NCBI GenBank assembly: GCA_914767715.1
Contig: OU612071.1
Location: forward strand, 8,479,493 to 8,539,492
From: Membranipora membranacea
Lineage: Eukaryota > Bryozoa > Gymnolaemata > Cheilostomatida > Membraniporidae
DNA length: 60,000 nucleotides
Direction of reading: 5' to 3'
The notes under the pieces were generated by a model, which was given only the letters and a program-made list of their open reading frames with translations, was not told where the DNA came from and did not search any database. This document shows, one piece after another, positions 1-60,000 of this stretch. Every line of letters begins with the position of its first letter. Position 1 is the first letter of the stretch. Both the position numbers and the translations under genes were made by a program.

Positions 1-2041
1 GCTCTCACCTTGGCTAGCCAAAATTCAATGCTAGCTAACATTAAATTGATGCTAGCTAACATAAACAATTGCGTCGCTAATGTTTACTCCTCTAGGGTAA
101 CATAGCAGCAATTTAATGTTAGCTAGCATGAATTTCTGCAGCTGAGGTGAGTGAATTTTAGCTAGCCGTAAATTTCTCTATTTCAATCATTGCGTTAACT
201 GGTGAGTTTTATTTCCTACAAGTATTTTTACTCTTAAGAGTACATACCTTCCAAGGTTTGATGAGGTTTATGACATTTGGGTGAAGAGGATGTTCCGGTA
301 GCTTGGTAATATAGGAAAAGCTGCTGACGAAAATAATCCTCGACAACTTGAGGTGCGACCCACGGCCACTTAATTAAGACTAATAACCATCCAAATAGCC
401 TTAGTCATGCTCTGCATCACTCAAACTTAGGGACCGGAGCGCAGCTATTCAGTTGTATTTAGTCAATTAACACTTGGAACCTACGCTACAAATCTAATCC
501 CTTGGCACCAATAAGTCATTAGGAGAAGATCATTTTTGTCAAGTGAACCATTCATTAGTGCTGCACCAATATTAAAGTTTTTGCCATCATCGTAGCAAGA
601 ACACATATTCTGTGATATCGCAGGTTCTGATTTACAGAAATCATATATAATGATAATGACCATGCAAAATAGATACGCTGAAATATTCACTTATACATTA
701 ACTGACAGCTTCAGTACCAATACCATCAAATCAAATCTGCCAAAGTTGAATTTCAAAAGTAGTATTGAAAAAATATATAGAGATACACCCAATGTTTCGT
801 GACAGTCTTGCATTCAGGGCTTTATTTGGTCAAATACTCTACGAAACTCATTCAACTCTAATTGTACACCTAGAATCAGACAGCATAGACTTTGTAGTAT
901 GCAGTTAAAATAGAAGACTGATTTGTACTGGTTTATATTCGAGAGTGGTTCAGCTCTATCTCCTATAGTTATTTAGCAGCACTATAGCTTTGCCACTTTG
1001 ACAAATCCTAATGATGATAAAAATTCCAATGATTGCAAATTATCGCCGTTTTGGCAATTCGGTATCAGCTTCTCTCCACACTAGGCAGGCTCAATATACA
1101 TATAACAGCCAGGATTTATACAAAATATCTTTATTCTTGTCAAAAAGTGCTCAAGTTATAGGGATTTATTCGGTGAAACTCTTCTTGGATATATACATTA
1201 TAAAGTAGCTGGGATATTTCACAGTTTACGATCTTGGAATGATCAGGTAGGTTTTTGGAGAGAGCAACTGCTTGTTTAGTGCTTGTACAGATATGGATTT
1301 CAGGCCTTACGTGAACAAGTGCAGGTGCTTGGCATTCCGCAATACTGCTAAGTATTTTTTTAGTATTTTAGAGGCCATGAAACTCCATATCAAAGTGTAC
1401 CAGATTGTGGTGAAATGATGTTTGACAATGACACTACTTTAATAAAGAACCTTTAAAAAGTGGGTAGGCCTACAAAGGTATCCTAGGAAGGAGTGGGGGT
1501 TTGGGTATACACATGTCGTCATTTCATAGAGACATGAGCCGAAAATGTCAGATCACAATGCTTTATTCCGACCCCTGATCACATATGACATTCAGTTCTT
1601 CATACTCACCTCTGGACCACTCGCTGGGAAACTATTTGCGCAACTTTTGTGTGACAAACAAGCTACATGTACTTGGAGAAACAACTTTGAGGGAGCAGGA
1701 TACACTTGAATCGGAACATTGACAAATAGACTATTCTCTCGATTTGGCATTGATACTACAGCTTGCTATCATGGATGAGTAGAAACTAAACCTGACCCTG
1801 AAACTAGAGTCTGTGTTGAAATCCAGTAAGGACTGTAGCAACATTTGTAGCAGCATCAGTAGTAGCAACATCAGTAGTAGCAACATACGCAGCATCATCA
1901 TCAGTAGTACCATCTGTAGCAAGGCTTGTAACGATACCTTCAGTACCGGCACATCAGTATCGACAATCTGTAGCAACATCTAAGCCTTGACAAGTCAAGT
2001 TCACCCTTATTAGCCAAGAGCTAACGATCCCGTCACTAAGC
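1..2041. other. Sequence upstream of the calcium channel start
   Basis: 1-180 contains GCTAGCTAACATTAA and inverted TTAATGTTAGCTAGCAT, an inverted-repeat element. 1838-1930 is an imperfect AGTAGTAGCAACATC repeat. A - strand open frame at 690-481 begins with a signal-like stretch (MNISAYLFCMVIIIIYDF) followed by six Cys-containing residues, but has no partner exon that I can support. The promoter and 5'UTR of the channel are probably here; I see no clear core motif. Confidence 0.4.
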
Positions 2042-59401
<57,360 letters not shown>

Positions 59402-59884
59402 GTGAGTTTTCATTGGATTGTATACCCAACAACAACTTCCTGTTCAAACCAATTGCATGTTATGTAACGCATGTGTAAATTTGTAATCATCTCAACTGGG
59501 ACTGAACAATGAAATAAAAAACAGAGAGGCTTGCGAATTTACTGAAGATCCATTTTGTCTCCTGGACTAAGTAACTGACGCTTCATAGAGTTCAAAGCCT
59601 TACTGGCACAACTTCTGGATAGTCAGGTACTGACTAATTTTGCCCTTTTTTGTGAGCCCAAATCTTTTCAATACAATGGCAAGTTACCTGGTCTTCTGCA
59701 ATGCAAACAACTATCGTCTGCTTCTCTGGCGTCAAACTTTCACCAATGACTCTTGTCAAACTGTATTGTCAACCTTTAACCCACTACCGCAGCTGTTTTG
59801 ATCAGAGGCACATGCTACCCTAATCAAAACAGTCGCAGCATCGCATCGCTGATATACATATGGTGTACCTTCTATATAGCTAAT

Positions 59885-60000
59885 GTGTGACTCTGGTGGG
59901 ATGTTGGGAGAGAGGGAGACAGTCAATGCCAGGTCAGATAGTGCTGTCCTGAAAGCACTTATTGAGATAAGCCAAGGTGTTGACTCTGATTGGTGGGTGG
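59885..60000. repeat. GCCAATGTGTTGGCTC-family MITE, cut by the window end
   Basis: GAGAGGGAGACAGTCAATGCCAGGTCAGA, CACTTATTGAGATA and GCCAAGGTGTTGACTCTGATTGG are the inner and outer parts of this family. 59402-59884 is plain intron. Confidence 0.6.

Noticed and set aside
1731-1979. - strand Leu/Met-rich frame resembling a membrane protein
   Set aside because: Arises from the AGTAGTAGCAACATC repeat; no real sequence complexity.

Overview
This is nuclear DNA of a multicellular animal: AT-rich, intron-rich, with GT-AG introns, one AT-AC introns, tRNA-derived SINEs, many short inverted-repeat transposons and autonomous retrotransposons. The mixed Cav1/Cav2 character of the main gene fits an early-branching (non-bilaterian) animal, but I cannot name the species; that placement is inference.

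Main gene: almost the whole window (2042-59401, + strand) is one voltage-gated calcium channel alpha-1 subunit gene of the Cav1/Cav2 (high-voltage-activated) class. I could place 39 coding exon positions whose splice phases all fit, giving about 1,624-1,630 residues from an ATG in exon 1 to the IQ-like region. All four domains are present with the pore glutamates EEEE (exons 9, 18, 27, 34), the beta-subunit binding helix (exon 11) and the EF-hand/pre-IQ region. The last coding part lies beyond the window. Two positions are duplicated as alternative exons: the domain II turret/pore helix (37756-37828 or 38300-38372) and domain IV S1-S2/S2 (49784-49897 or 50804-50935). Intron 3 is a U12-type AT-AC intron. 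Exon 1 encodes an unusual N-terminal hydrophobic segment.

Nested content: intron 9 is 19 kb. It holds (i) a complete four-exon gene on the - strand (14369-18012) for a small type I membrane protein: signal peptide, CUB-like domain, sushi-like domain, Thr stalk, membrane anchor; (ii) a CR1/L2-like LINE on the - strand (about 18155-29650) with both ORFs open, split by (iii) a young Ty3/Gypsy chromovirus-type LTR retrotransposon (21394-28322) with apparently identical LTRs and a CTTGT target duplication, whose gag and pol are separated by a UAG in a leaky context; (iv) a U2 snRNA-derived insert with an 18-bp target duplication; and (v) a roughly 670-bp foldback element.

Other introns are mostly filled with at least five short inverted-repeat (MITE-like) families, three SINE families, microsatellites and G-runs. 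No CRISPR array, operon or other prokaryotic feature is present, and I found no independent functional tRNA or rRNA gene.
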